Assembly (NCBI GenBank): GCA_025024175.1
Contig: QCXZ01000086.1
Location: forward strand, 13,854,245-13,918,244
Source of the DNA: Rhyzopertha dominica
Taxonomy: Eukaryota > Arthropoda > Insecta > Coleoptera > Bostrichidae
Direction: 5' to 3'
DNA: 64,000 nucleotides
The translations under genes were made by a program, and so were the position numbers. Shown here piece by piece: positions 12,130 to 24,237 of the stretch (within the stretch, counting starts at the first letter, position 1; each line of letters opens with the position of its first letter). The notes beneath the pieces were generated by a model. That model made no database searches, was not told where the DNA came from, and worked only from the letters and a program-made list of their open reading frames with translations.

Positions 12130-12580
12130 CGAATATCGAAGAACCGTGCGAAGTCGATGAAACCAACGAAAATGAAACTGGATACGATTTCAATAATGAG
12201 GAAAATTTTCATATGCTCGCCTCGGAGATGGAGTACCAAAAATAGTCGACCTAAATAATGTTTGCCATAAGTCAAAATTACCTTTCTTTTACCTACCAGG
12301 TCTAGGATTAAAAGTACTAATAGATTCCGGCGCAACTGATTCCATAATAAACCCAAATGTGACTCAAAATTTTATTATCAAGAACCCTTTTCAGTAACCA
12401 GTATGAACCGTACTGTAACATCACAGGACAATCTGAAGTTCCCTTTACTACGAGAATATGGTATTAACGTGCCGATTAAGCTACGAATAGTAGACTGGCA
12501 TAAGCGCTTCGATGTTTTAATAGGAACAGAAACCTTGAAAATTTTAAGGCAACTATAAATTATGAAGATAGAATCCTTTT
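12130..12580 (+). pseudogene. Element A: Gag C-terminal stub and aspartic protease
   Basis: Only the acidic Gag tail is left (about 12130-12255, Glu/Asn-rich), so nearly all of gag is deleted between the primer site and this point. The retropepsin follows with its active-site triad in VLIDSGATDSII near 12318-12350 and the later conserved pattern RFDVLIGTETLK at about 12505-12540. A stop and a frameshift separate these from the neighbouring frames. The protease would cut the Gag-Pol polyprotein. Confidence 0.65.
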
Positions 12581-12659
12581 ACTGTCTGGCACAAAAATTC
12601 CCTTTTATTTAGAATACAATGATAAACAAGTCCTTGTTAATAATTCATCTTCAAAATCT

Positions 12660-14342
12660 TTGAATATCCTAGTAAGTATTGAGGATGGCCTTGTACTTAT
12701 ACCGCCTTTACAGCTAAAGGAAGGTGTTTGCACACCTGAGTGTTTAGCGGAACCACAAAACGTTACATGTACCATACCAAACCCTATTGACACAGGAAAA
12801 GTCACATTCAATCAACGAATCAAGGTATTGCCTGTAAGTGTATTTCAGATAGAAACCCCGACAAATAAAGGTCATCAACCAAACACAAAAATTCAAAATC
12901 TGATAAGAACAAATAATCTAAATTCAGAAGAAAAAAATGCTATAATAGGTTTGTGTTCTGAATACAAAGACGTGTTTTATTACGAAAACGCCGATTTACG
13001 CTTCACTAATAAAGTTAAACATAAAATTAGGACTACGAGTGAAAACCCCGTGTATGTAAAATCATTCCGACATCCAAAAGCCATGCAAGAAGAAATTCAA
13101 AAACAGATACAAAAACTTTTAGACAATAATATAATCAGACCATCAATTTCACCATACAGTGCACCTGTATGGATCGTTCCTAAAAAGATGGATGCAAGCG
13201 GAAAGAAAAAATACAGAATGGTAATAGATTACAGGAAATTAAACGAAATCACAGTAGAAGATAAGTATCCCTTACCGCGCATAGAAGAAATACTAGATAA
13301 CTTAGGTAAAGGGGTCTATTTTTCCCACACTCGACCTAGTACAAGGATTTCACCAAATTGAAATGGACCCAGAATCAATAGAAAAACGGCATTCTCAGTA
13401 TATAACGGTCACTATGAGTATTTAAAATGCCCTTCGGCCTTAAAAATGCACCTGCTACTTTTCAACGAATGATGGACTAAGTCCTTAGTGAATATTTGTA
13501 TAAATTCTGTTTTGTATACATGGACGATGTAGTAATATTCTCTAAATCGCTTCAAGACCATTTAACCCATATCCGCAAAATATTTCCAAAGTTAAGGGAA
13601 GTAAATCTAAAGGTACTATTAGATAAGTCTGATTTCCTGTGCAAAGAGGTAGCATTTTTAGGACACCTGATCACACCGGAAGGCATTAAGCCAAACCCCT
13701 CGAAGATAGAGGCCATCATGCAATACCCTATTCCAAAAACAACTAAGGAGATAAAGTCCTTTCTAGGTCTAATTGGCTATTATCGTAGATTTATTACTAG
13801 TTTTGCAAAGATAACATCACCTATGACAAAATGTCTTAAAAAGGGAACCAAAATTGTCATTACCGACCCCGATTATGTTGAGTGCTTTTTGCTGTGCAGA
13901 CTTGTTAATGAACACTCCAATCTTAAAATATCCAGACTTCTCAAAACCTTTTAAGTTAACTACAGATGCCTCTAATATAGCGGTAGGAGGAGTGCTGAGC
14001 CAAAATAATCAACCTATTGGCTATTATTCACGTACCCTCAATTCCGTAGAGAAAAATTGCAGTACAATAGAAAAAGAATTATTAGCAATACTAGATTGTA
14101 CAAAACACTTCCGTCGCTACCTGTATGGCAGGCACTTTGTAATAGAAACTGACCATAATCCATTGGTATGGTTAGCGAAAATAAAGGAACCTAATTCCAG
14201 ATTAATTCGTTGGAAATTAAAACTCGAGGAATTCGATTTTGAAATTGTGTACAAAAAAGGGAAAGAAAATAAAGTAGCCGACGGGTTGTCGCATATTGAA
14301 ATTCACAATGACGAAGTAGAAAAAGCATCAAGTCATACCTGA
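12660..14342 (+). pseudogene. Element A: reverse transcriptase and RNase H
   Basis: The Ty3/gypsy-type reverse transcriptase has the fingers motif PVWIVPKK and RMVIDYRKLNE (13165-13245), a damaged palm segment near 13310-13490, and then the catalytic FVYMDDVVIF (about 13510). FLGHLITPEGI, FLGLIGYYRRF and a connection domain follow. RNase H (from about 13955) has LTTDASNIAVGGVL, STIEKELLAI and TDHNPLVWL, with its first catalytic Asp present. Two frameshifts, near 13330 and 13870, separate three open segments. It would convert element RNA to DNA in cytoplasmic particles. Confidence 0.85.
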
Positions 14343-14724
14343 AATGCATGAAACCCCTATTTTAACTGATGAAGATTTCGAGAGATTAATCAACAAAAAA
14401 CTACCGTTTCCCCAAACCCCGACTATGCTACAAATCTAGACGACTCCTCGAACTCTCCTATATACTTATCTGACGTTAATCAAACACAGTTCGCTGTACC
14501 TAATTGTCCAATAAATTTAGACGAATTGTTTGATCAATTAGAATTAGACCACAACGACAGCCAATTAGATATTGACAATAAGACAAAACGCGAAAATGAA
14601 GAACAATCAGATGATAATACTGTTCATTCAGTAGCGGACGAGGATGATGGAAAGGTGATTCCAATTACAGAACAACCAATAAATAATTTTTCCAATAGAA
14701 TAATCTTAATGTACGGCAATTATT

Positions 14725-15531
14725 ATGAAATTAGATTTAAACAACCATTTAAAAAGAATCATTAAATTATTTTCATCCGCAAGCAAGAAATATCTAGACA
14801 TTCAACAAATGATCAGGGAAATATTCAGACCAGATAAAATATACGTGATATTTTCGAAAGAAGAATTGATAGCAGCCTTTAGGGACTTCAGCAAAACCTA
14901 TTTAAACAACAATGTAAAAATGTATATAAGTAATAAATATCATAAAGACATTGTAAATGAAGAAGAACAAAAGGATATAATAGCAACATATCATAATGAA
15001 TCACGTACCGGCATCAATGAAAGATATGCAAAATTGAGATCTGATTACTTTTGGCCCAATATGAAAAATACGATTATACAAGAGATCAATACGTGCGATT
15101 TATGTTCACAATCTAAATACGAAAGAAAACCTTACAATATAAAACTAGAAGGACCCATGTTAAGTGAAAAACCTTTTGATACTTTACTCATTGACACATT
15201 CACATTCCAAAATTGCAAATTTCTTACCATAATAGATTCATTTTCAAAATACGCGCAAGCGTACTTTGTAAAAGATGGTACTAGTCTTACAATTTTAAAC
15301 AAAATGAGACATTACTTTGCTCACCATAATTATCCAAAAAGGATAGTCTGTGACGAAGGTCGCGTGTTCTTTAATAAAACAATGAAAGAATTTTGCAAAC
15401 TTCACAAAATAGAACTCCACTATACAACGATAAATAATCAAAATTCAAATAGCCCAATAAAAAGATTTCATTCGACTCTAGTAGAAAAATTACGCATATT
15501 AAGATTAAAAAATCCAAAAGAAACTCCTTAA
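14725..15531 (+). pseudogene. Element A: integrase with altered catalytic Glu
   Basis: This open stretch holds the integrase. The HHCC finger includes CDLCSQSKYERK near 15090, the first Asp is in LLIDTF, and the second is in IVCDEGRVF. The third catalytic residue of the D,D-35-E core normally lies just before RFHST, but here the residue is Lys (IKRFHST, about 15460). The C-terminal domain after 15531 is broken by stops. The segment 14345-14725 upstream is an acidic linker. It would insert the cDNA into chromosomes if intact. Confidence 0.8.
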
Positions 15532-15949
15532 AATCAGATGATATCCGCTATTATAATCTACAATCAATCGACTTTGACATAAACCTAACGGTTTATGAAG
15601 AATACAATAATAGAAAAAACAAGAGCTATTACCGTTTATAACCGATGTATATAACAAAGCGTTGCAAAAAGAAACAAAAGTACTAACGAAAAGAAATTAA
15701 CTTCAAAATGACTAGCCCGAAATAAACCGCGATACAGTATTTACAAGAAAAAGTAAACCAGGAAAGACAGATCCGTTATACGAAAAGATAACGATAACAC
15801 AGAATGAAAGTAATAAAGTAATAGGAATGTCCAACAAAAACAAAATTACTAACTTTCATCTAAGGAAAGTCAAGAGATTAAGAAAGATCATTACAGGTTA
15901 TTGGGGTGGACCACCCAATCCCATATACTTCGGGTGGATCAACTTAAAA

Positions 15950-17490
15950 CAAATGGATATTACCGCAAACAGTTAGGCGTCGCAAAAATATTCGACGGTT
16001 ACCATAAATTTTACTCAAACAACTAGAAAAATCATTCAAAACATGGCCATTCTCGAGCACAAAACTCAAGATGATATACTGCTTCGACCCCAATTTAGCA
16101 CATTAAAGAGAGAAATCGAAGATTCAGAAAATGTCATTGCAAAACTCACTCAATCTACTCGTAGGAATAAGAGAGGTTTAATAAATGTCCTCGCCAAAGC
16201 AATCAAATTCATAACAGGTAACTTCGATAATGACGATCTCGTTAATCTTAATCAAAACCTAAATGTTTTATCGAAAACACAAAAGCAGGAAATTCCACGA
16301 CTTACAGAGTTAACTTCACTAGCTGCACACATTACAAAACGATCTGACGAAGATATCCTAAAACTAAACGAAAATATGGATCGAACGGCTGAAGCGACCA
16401 ACTCAATAAAAGCAAAACTCGATACCCTCCAGTTAGTCAATCACGAAATATTTAATGCAAAAAGACTTAAAGATTTCATTAGCCGTATAGACCGCTCGAT
16501 AAATCTAGCCAAACTTGAAATACCTAATTTAGAATTATTTACATATGACGAATTAATGATAACAGATACTTAGAAAAAGAATATGCACCGTTACAAATAT
16601 TACACACTGGAGATGCACACCTATTTGAAGTATTAGATTATTCTAAAACACTTTTAATAATAGCTGATGATGCAGTAATAATAGTATTGAAAATCCCAAT
16701 ACTTAAACCGGCGATCTACCAATTTTCCCGAATCTACTCCATTCCTGATGAACAAAATAAGATCCTTCTACCACCCGCAAAATGCTTCATTTCCTCCAAC
16801 AAGTCCGAGCCGTGGACAAATGACTGCAAGAGCCTTCGCAATATTACCATTTGCTACAACATAGTCACTCAAGAACAATGTGTTTTAACAAATATCCAAC
16901 GCTGCAAAATTGCATCCGTTTCCAACGAGTATCAGCTGCAACTACAATTAGAGAACACTGCAGTAATAGTCAGCTCCAAACAGCCTCTACAAGTGATTGA
17001 AAACTGTGAATACGACGTCTAAAAATTAACAGTTCAATTCAATGTCATGCTAACCACACCATGTGGCCTCATAGAAAACAACGTGTTCAGAAGACCCGGC
17101 CTCATCCAAAGCCTGGAAAGCCCAGCAGTCCTAGAAGTCACTCTACGAAGTCAATACGAAGTTTTCCTCAAGAATGAGCATTTGCAACAAGAAGCTCATA
17201 TACTGAGAGACGAATCCATCATCCACAACCCGGTTCTGCAGTACACGCATTACTCTGCGACCACTGTTATAACCCTACTTATAATTGGCTGCATTATTAT
17301 TATGTATCATTTCAGAAAAAAATTTATACAAGAATATCTGCAAGTAAAGAAGAGTTATCAACATTTCGACCAAGGAACTGGAATTGCTACAATTAAACGA
17401 GGGCGTTCAAGACCAAGTGGGAGGAATTACGAACCCAGAACGTGCACCACCGCTACCCCGAAGGAGCCGGAAGAGATAACAAAACATTAA
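15950..17490 (+). pseudogene. Element A: env (F-like fusion glycoprotein), broken
   Basis: Envelope gene of errantivirus type, a family related to baculovirus fusion proteins. A furin-like site, RNKR, followed by GLINVL and ITGNFD lies near 16160-16225. A helical region follows to 16573, then a Cys-bearing segment at 16687-17022 and the C-terminal membrane anchor (hydrophobic VITLLIIGCIIIMY) near 17270-17310, with a basic cytoplasmic tail to 17490. Stops near 15980, 16573 and 17022 separate the open parts. The 3' end of env runs into the 3' LTR. Confidence 0.7.
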
Positions 17491-17647
17491 GATAAAGATT
17501 TCTGTATTTAATTCCCAGTCGAGGGTAAGAGCTAGCTCTGTGTAATTTAGGCGTTAGGCTTGTTACTCTGTTCGTGTCTGTAATAATCACCCAATTCTGT
17601 AATAAATACTTTTTAAAAACAGTATTTTCGAGGGTGAAACTTTAACT
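17425..17647 (+). repeat. 3' LTR of element A
   Basis: A degenerate copy of 11831-12055, beginning AATTACGAACCC and ending TTTAACT, right after a purine-rich tract. Confidence 0.8.
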
Positions 17648-18050
17648 ATATTGTCTAAAGGCTAATAAAGATACGTAAACTAATAACTACAAGTTATTGT
17701 ATATATTCTTAATAAAGGGCGGCGATTTGCCTTTTTGTCCCGGGCCGACGTAACAGATAGAGCGGGCGCGGTGATGAGCGATTCTTAAAACAAACTTGAA
17801 TGTTGAATAGAACAATTAAGATTATTCAAAGCAAAATGCCTTCTACAACCTGCTCGTTGGTCTCTAAGACATCCAATCTGACATTTTTTAGCAACATTCT
17901 GGGCTTGTAAATAACAAATAAGAAAATTAACTAATATCCAGCCGATGCAAAATATGGGTAAGTCTGAAATGCACCCGAATAACACTAATATACACTTTTA
18001 TAGGTATCACTTTTTGTCTCTTTTCGTAAAAGGAGGCTAGGGCAGTCAAG
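17648..18050. other. Spacer between retroelements
   Basis: No coding similarity was seen. A short GC-rich patch occurs near 17715-17775. Confidence 0.4.
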
Positions 18051-18065
18051 CTGCTATTACGGTTC

Positions 18066-18290
18066 CGATTAAGAAGATATGCATTTAGGTAAAAGCAAGT
18101 GTGCAGCAGTAATAAAAAATATCATAGATCCTTCAATACTTGAGGATGTAATAAAGGATGTAGGCGGTTGACCTGTCTCAATAATTAAATGCAATTCAAC
18201 TGATACGGCAACAGCCAAACTACTATGCATTCATATTAGATACTACTCAGAGACTAAAAAACAATACTGTGAGTTCTTTTTAACATTTTT
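18066..18290 (+). pseudogene. hAT transposase fragment
   Basis: One frame reads GKSKCAAVIKNIIDPSILED, then CNSTDTATAKLLCIHIRYYS. This matches the start of the catalytic domain of hAT transposases of the ZBED/DUF4371 type, where a STD motif precedes the first catalytic region. A TGA and a frame change lie near 18170. The rest of the gene is missing, probably removed or displaced by the mag-like gypsy that begins just downstream. Confidence 0.6.
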
Positions 18291-18651
18291 GAGTTTTATA
18301 CAGACTACAGCCATATATTTATACCAAGTAATTTCTGAATTTTCTGAAGCAAACAGATTAATTAATAATTTAATGTCCTGTCATAGTTTGATTGATTTTA
18401 ATGCGGTACGTTTCTGTTTGGTTTACAGTCAGTCGGCTCAAGAGAGCGGTAACCATAGTGTACGGAGTAGTGTACTGAGTAGTGTATGATTACGATTACA
18501 ATTACACTTACGCGTACTCGCTCTCCTACTCGCCCTGCCCCTCCGCCTTACAAATTTTCAGGAGTGGGATAAGAATCGAGATTAAAAATCAAAATCAAAG
18601 ACTAGTTTCGGATAGTGTCCAGTGCGCGTTACGCGATAAAATCAGTTGCAT

Positions 18652-19521
18652 AATGAGGCCCAGTAGAGCAAATAATGCTAAAAGTTCGGGATGGGAAATG
18701 ATATCAGTATCAGAACTTGACGAAAGTAACATCGAAAATGTGGTATCACCTGGCTTAGCTTCAGGGGGTGATGACGTGGTTAACCGTTTGGCGGACGCTT
18801 TAAGTAGTGCCTTGCGAAATTTGCCATCAACATCCACCGGGCGGTAATTTATAATACGAGGCGATGTAGTGCCAGCGTTTAATCCGGACGACATAAATCA
18901 GGATATTGACGCGTGGTGCCGTAAAGTTGACGAAATTAAAAATATGTTCAATTGGTCTGAAGACATTACGATTTTTAACGCTATATTCAAACTTGAGGGC
19001 TTAGCTGCCGTATGGTATAAAAGGTTCCGGNCAGTTAATTTCACTTGGGAGGAGTGGAAAGAGAAACTTTGCCGTGCGTGCCCTTCTCAAAGAGATTTTA
19101 ACGATATGTTAGAAGACATGATCAAGCAGAAGAAGAAACCTGATGAAAGCTTTACGCAATACTTCTATGAGAAGCAGGCTCTATTGAATGTGTGCAATAT
19201 CCGGGCGTGAGGCTGTTTCTTGCATTATTGGTGGTATACCGGATACAAACATTCGTATAGGTGCTAAAGCGGCAAACTGTCCTGATCCAGAAAGTCTTTT
19301 TGAGTATTTACGCAATTTGAATGATGATACGTACATTTTCAGTTCATAAAAGTGTTTGCTTTAACTGTAATAAGGCAGGACACGTAAAGCGCAACTGTCC
19401 TAAATTACAAAAAGATAGCAGCCGGGGACGTGAATTGCCTAAACAGTGTTATAACTGTCATGAGGTAGGTCACTTTGCGACATCTTGCCCAAAACGTCGC
19501 AAGTTTCATGACACCATATGA
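18652..19521 (+). pseudogene. Element B: Gag with two CCHC zinc knuckles
   Basis: The first in-frame ATG is at 18652. The N-terminal part (to 18847) is Ser/Asp-rich and ends at a TAA. The capsid-like part resumes at about 18870 with WCRKVDEIKNMFNW and WEEWKEKLCRA. A second break lies near 19210. The nucleocapsid part at 19345-19510 carries two zinc knuckles: CFNCNKAGHVKRNC and CYNCHEVGHFATSC. The zinc knuckles bind element RNA for packaging. Three breaks make it non-functional as read. Confidence 0.75.
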
Positions 19522-19559
19522 CTAGCTAAAGATGAGGCGTATAATATAACCAGTGGTCA

Positions 19560-20449
19560 AAAATATTATAAAGATGTTGTAAATGGTAATATTCTGCGCG
19601 CTTTTGTAGATCTTGGTAGCACATGTAATACAATATGATGCTAACAAAATAGGTTTGAAATGTGACAAATCACAGGCTAGTTCAATTCGTGGCTATGGAG
19701 GGGGAATTGTGACATCTCAAGGGATTGTTGAATTTGATTTGGAAATTGATAATTTAAAATTACATACGACGGCTGTTGTAGTACCAGATTTTGTGCACGC
19801 AACTCCACTTTTTATAGGTCACCCGGTAACAGAAAATATAAACATAGCAGTTTTTAAAGACAACGAAATGTTACAGTTGTTTTCAAAATTGCCATGTATT
19901 GAAAATACTTGTGGTGTTTCACGTAAAATAAGATTGTGGGCAAAATCAGATATTACAATTCCATCAGGATTTTGGGCACACGTTCCTGTTAGAACTGATA
20001 ATTTTAATGGTGATTTATATGTAGAGGCTAGCATTCGTATTAATGAAGGGCAAGAGTATTGTATTCCACATACAATTTTGCGATTTGGCAAAGATATATC
20101 TGTAGTCATTCCAGTTATAAGCTTATCTAATCGTGATGTTGAAATATCTAGTAAGAAGCCTATTGCTAGGGGTTGGTCGTGTATTGAACAATCAAACGAG
20201 TCTGTCAACATAGTCCAGCGTATAAATCTTGCAAGTTTGCCTGTATTGACGCTCGATGACATAATTGTTGGAGATGGGTACAGACAAGACAAAAATAAGT
20301 TGCGAAAATTGCTAAATACATATAGATGTTGTTTTGCGAAGAGTATTGATGAATTAGGGTGTGTTAAATCTGCTGAAATATCTATTGAATTGCAACATGA
20401 TACTCCATTTGTATATAGACCTTATCATATGTCTAGTAGTGAGCAGTAA
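19560..20449 (+). pseudogene. Element B: protease with DLGS active site and RT linker
   Basis: The retropepsin active site reads AFVDLGSTCNTI near 19600, with DLGS where most families have D-S/T-G. A nonsense codon and frame change follow directly. The open frame at 19613-20449 then covers GYGGGIVTSQG and PLFIGHPVTE, a long linker, and the start of reverse transcriptase (PFVYRPYHMS). The DLG/DFG-type active site is, to my knowledge, shared by mag-like insect elements, so it may be a family trait rather than damage. Confidence 0.65.
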
Positions 20450-21660
20450 GCAGTCAGTTCAATTGTTACTGAGTTGCTTGACAATGGTATAATTCGCGAG
20501 TCGAATTCACCTTATTCTTCCCCAGTTTTATTAGTCAAGAAAAAGAACGGTGAATATAGAATGTGTATTGACTATAGAAAATTAAACCAGCTAACAGTTA
20601 AAGATCGATAATCGTTACCGAGAATTGACGACCAATTAGATAAACTTCAAGGAAGTGTGTTTTATACAACCTTAGATTTGAGAGATGGTTATCATCAGAT
20701 ACCAATAGCTGAAAACTAAAAAGTTTACGACTTTTGTAACTTCAGAATCTCAATACGAATTCAACAGGCTCCCTTTCGGATTAACAAACGCACCCAGTGC
20801 ATTTCAGCGATTAATGAACAGAATTTTAAAACCAGCTCGCGATATTGCTGCCATTTATCTCGATGACATATTAATTTATTCAAAAACTTGCGATAAGGCT
20901 CTTAATAACTTAAAAAATGTTTTGATCTTACTTCAAAAAGAAGGTTTAACACTTAATCCCGATAAATGTAAATTTTTAATGACTTCAGTCGAATATTTAG
21001 GTTTTGAAATAAGTAATTGCACAGTAAAGCCAGGAAAAGCAAAAACAAAAGCAGTTGAGGAATTTCCTACCCTTAAAAATGTTCATAATGTTCGGCAGTT
21101 TCTAGGTCTCACTGGTTATTTTTAGACATTTTGTTAAAAATTATTCTACGATTGCAAAACCCTTAACAGAACTCACCAAGAAAAGTAAATCATTGGTTTG
21201 GGATGAAAAAGAAAAACAAGCATTTGAAAAGTTAAAGCAGATGTTAGTAGATCGTCCTATACTGCACATTTTTAATCAAGAAGCGTACACCGAAGTTCAT
21301 ACAGACGCAAGCTCTATAGGATTGGGTGGTATTTTATTACAAAAACAAAATGATGAAAAATTACAGCCTGTTGCGTACTTTAGCCGAAAAACAAGTCCTG
21401 CTGAAACAAAATATCATTCATATGAGCTGGAAACTTTAGCAGTAGTTGAAAGTCTCAAAAAGTTTAGAGCATATTTAGTAGGTCGCGAATTTGTAGTAGT
21501 TACAGACTGTAATGCATTAAAAGCTAGTAGTAACAAGAAACAGTTGATACCTCGAATTGCACGATGGTGGCTACAACTTTTAGAGTATACTTTCACTGTA
21601 CAGTGATAGAATGAAGCATGTCGATGCTCTCAGTAAGAATCCGTCTATAACTGAGAAACC
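20450..21660 (+). pseudogene. Element B: reverse transcriptase and RNase H
   Basis: The frame reads [21 protein letters not shown] and CIDYRKLNQ near 20490-20590, then [15 protein letters not shown] frameshift near 20720 precedes the intact catalytic AAIYLDDILIYS (about 20850). FLGLTGYF ends in a stop at about 21125. RNase H (21193-21606) has VHTDASSIGLGGIL, SYELETLAVVESL and VVVTDCNALK. A TGA at 21604 separates it from the HVDALS tail. Its catalytic motifs are better preserved than those of element A or the 47-kb element. Confidence 0.85.
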
Positions 21661-23045
21661 TGAAGATGAAGTTGTTATGAGAATAGAGCAGGAAGATTGG
21701 GTATTGTCCGCACAGCTCACTAATGAAAAGATATACAAAATCAGCGAAGTGCTATCAAAGCCACCTCAAACTGATGATGACAGAGAAATATACAAAAATT
21801 ATGCGTTACGGGATGGTCGGATTTATAGGATCACCGTAAAAGGACTGCAATGGGTAGTTCCAAAGGGAATGCGACAAGTCGTTAAATCAGCGCATGATGA
21901 GTTTGGGCATTTTGCTGCGGAAGACACTTAACCGATTATGTAAAAATTATTGGTTTCCGCGCATGAGGCAATATGTTGAGACATACATAAGTTGTTGTTT
22001 GCCTTGTATTTATGGCAAGAGACCTAGTGGGAAGAAAGAAGGATATCTTAATCCCATTCCCAAAAAGCCCGTCCCATTTTATATGATACATATAGACCAT
22101 TATGGACCTTTGCCCAAAACCAACAAAGGGAACGTACACATAATTGTAGCGGTAGATTCTTTTACAAAATTTACTTTTCTAAAGGTAGCGCGATCGACGA
22201 ACACTAAGTACATTATTCGATTTTTGGATGAAATTTTTGCTTTATACGGGAAACCCAGAGTATTAATTTCTGATAGGGGAAGCGCCTTTACATCGCGAAA
22301 GCTTGTACAACATTGTCGGCAGTTACAGTTATAACATGTTCTCAACGCAGTGTGTACTCCTAGAGCAAACGGTCAAGTAGAACGCTTTAATGGTACTCTT
22401 AAATCCTCATTATTGACCACATGTGCCGATGAAAATAAATGGGACAATTATTTATCGAAAATTCAATTTGCTATGAACAATGTAAAACGTAAAGTTACGG
22501 GGTTAACAGCTAGTGAGTTGTTGCATGGTTTTCGTCCTAGATGCGGTGTTGACTCGGAGTTAATTGACGAAGTTGGACAATTACAGAAAATGTTAAAAAA
22601 TATAGTATCCATTCGTGAAAAGGTCGGTAACAAAATAGAGGCAGATGCTGCTAAGCAAAAGTTACGTTTCGATAAAACGCATAAGAAACCAAGAAACTAT
22701 AAACAGGACGATTTAGTGGTAATTCAATAACACGACGCAGTGTTAGGGTAGCGGAAAATGAGTGTTCCGTATAGTGGACCAATGATAATTAGGAAAGTAT
22801 TGCCTAATGATCGGTACGTAGTTACTGATATGCCGAATTCGTATCGTACACGTAATAAACGGACATATAAGAACATAGTGGCTGTGGACCACATTAAGCC
22901 ATGACAGCAGGCAGGAGGGGTATCGGATGATACTGATGAAGCTAGCGGCTCGGATGGAGTTCCGATGGATGATGAAGGCAATAGCAGCGATGATGTGGGA
23001 GACTCGGGACGAGTCTGATGCAGGATGGCCGAATGTAATGTGAGT
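21661..23045 (+). pseudogene. Element B: integrase
   Basis: The zinc-binding part has HDEFGHFAAEDT and CCLPCIYGKRP (21890-22025). The core has MIHIDHYGPL, VLISDRGSAF and GQVERFNGTL, so the D,D,E residues are all present (about 22095, 22270, 22380). The C-terminal part has LHGFRPRCG and the GPMIIRKVLPNDRYVV segment, which matches the integrase tail region of mag-like elements. A few frame changes occur near 21920, 22335 and 22730. The reading ends with an acidic tail and RMAECNV at about 23040. Confidence 0.8.
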
Positions 23046-24237
23046 AACACGTGTTATTGTTTATTTCGCTGCTTGAGGTTGAGTTCTGGTGTCTGATTAA
23101 CGATTATGGTCATGAGGGGTGTGTTGGACCACTTATGCGTAGAGGGACAAAGGGGCGCTTTTACTTATTTCTAACACATAGCTGGTCAAAACCAATAGCG
23201 AAGTTTTAGAATATTAGGTTATTCAATTTAGCTGTGGATTTTAAACAGTGCAGTGTGTTTTGTGTGTACAGGGCGTAATCAAGAAATCAAAGGCTTAGGC
23301 AGGTAGTTAATGATGCGCATAGGTAGATATCAGTGTCGTAGTTAATAGATAACTGATAGATTGAAGCTAAAATATGATTAGGTAGAAAGGTGAATCTCTG
23401 GTCTCAGTAGTGTTGGTACTGTCTGGTCGGGGGCGGCAAGGACACATAGGTCCTTGGGCCGTGCGCACATGTAGGACATGGATTTGTCTGACGGCGGTTT
23501 TGTTTGGGCAAGACAGTATATTTGCAAAAGGATTGTATAGTAAATTATTTGCTATGAAGGAGACAGAGATTAGCCAGTTCTTAATTTTTAGAGTCTATGT
23601 TATGACTTGATTATTAAGAAGGACTAGATAGGTAGATTTTATTAAGATATAACAATGGGGGCTTGACATGTTGGACTGGACACTTATCTATGTTTTTAAT
23701 TATGACAGACCAGATTTTAACCCTCTCCAGTCAGATGATTTCATTTGGAATCATATTGTACTTTCCTAAATTATTCGAGGTTTTGGCGTTACAGAGTACT
23801 GTAAACGGACTTTTCATAATTCCATTTTAGTCTACTAGATGGCAGTAGGGAGTCTGTCATTTATTATCCTTGTTCAGTGGTCGGAAATATAGTATCCTTG
23901 AAACTGAATCAGCTGTGGGTGCATGTTATGTGGTGTGCTGGTTTATCATACAAACAAAATAAGTATAATGAATTATCTTGTTTAGGAAAAATATTTACTT
24001 TCTTTCAACTTTGAACAATGTCAGATATATAATTTTCAGATTTTTTGCACAATAAAGTTTGTAATCATTCAGTTGTTGTAATGATGCCATTTGGCATCAT
24101 TGGACATTCACTGTAGTCTCAATTGCCAAGAGTGAAATGTATAAACGTTGTGTTTATTATTTACATATATAGAAATGAATATAAAATTAAGACATATTTA
24201 CTTTGTAGATGCTTCGTCTTGGGCATAAAAAATTAAT
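23046..24237. other. Intergenic stretch with a short palindrome
   Basis: No coding similarity was seen. The 3' LTR expected for element B is not recognisable. The stretch ends in the presumed upstream region of the piggyBac transposase and contains the 22-bp palindrome annotated separately. A CCY-type piggyBac end next to TTAA was not located. Confidence 0.4.
24080..24101. repeat. 22-bp palindrome upstream of piggyBac
   Basis: AATGATGCCA, TT, TGGCATCATT: perfect 10-base arms. It lies about 160 bp before the transposase start. Sub-terminal inverted repeats are common in piggyBac-like elements, so it may be part of a transposase-binding end. Confidence 0.6.

Larger units (their letters stand above)
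11831..17647 (+). mobile_element. Errantivirus-type gypsy element with env (element A)
   Basis: A gypsy-type element bounded by LTRs at 11831-12055 and 17425-17647. The 5' LTR is followed by a GGCGCTGCGAACAGG primer-binding region and the 3' LTR is preceded by a purine tract (AAGTGGGAGG). The internal order is residual Gag, protease, reverse transcriptase, RNase H, integrase and env. The LTRs differ by many substitutions and small indels, so this is an older insertion than the one at 47 kb. No convincing target duplication was found (flanks ACAT and ATAT). Confidence 0.85.
18362..23045 (+). mobile_element. mag-like gypsy retrotransposon without env (element B)
   Basis: Gag with two zinc knuckles, a divergent protease, reverse transcriptase, RNase H and integrase occur in order with no env after integrase. 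The element ends in CRMAECNV, as is usual for mag-type Pol. A 5' segment (18362-18550) is repeated at 31332-31510. No matching 3' LTR was found after 23045, so the boundaries are approximate. Confidence 0.75.
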
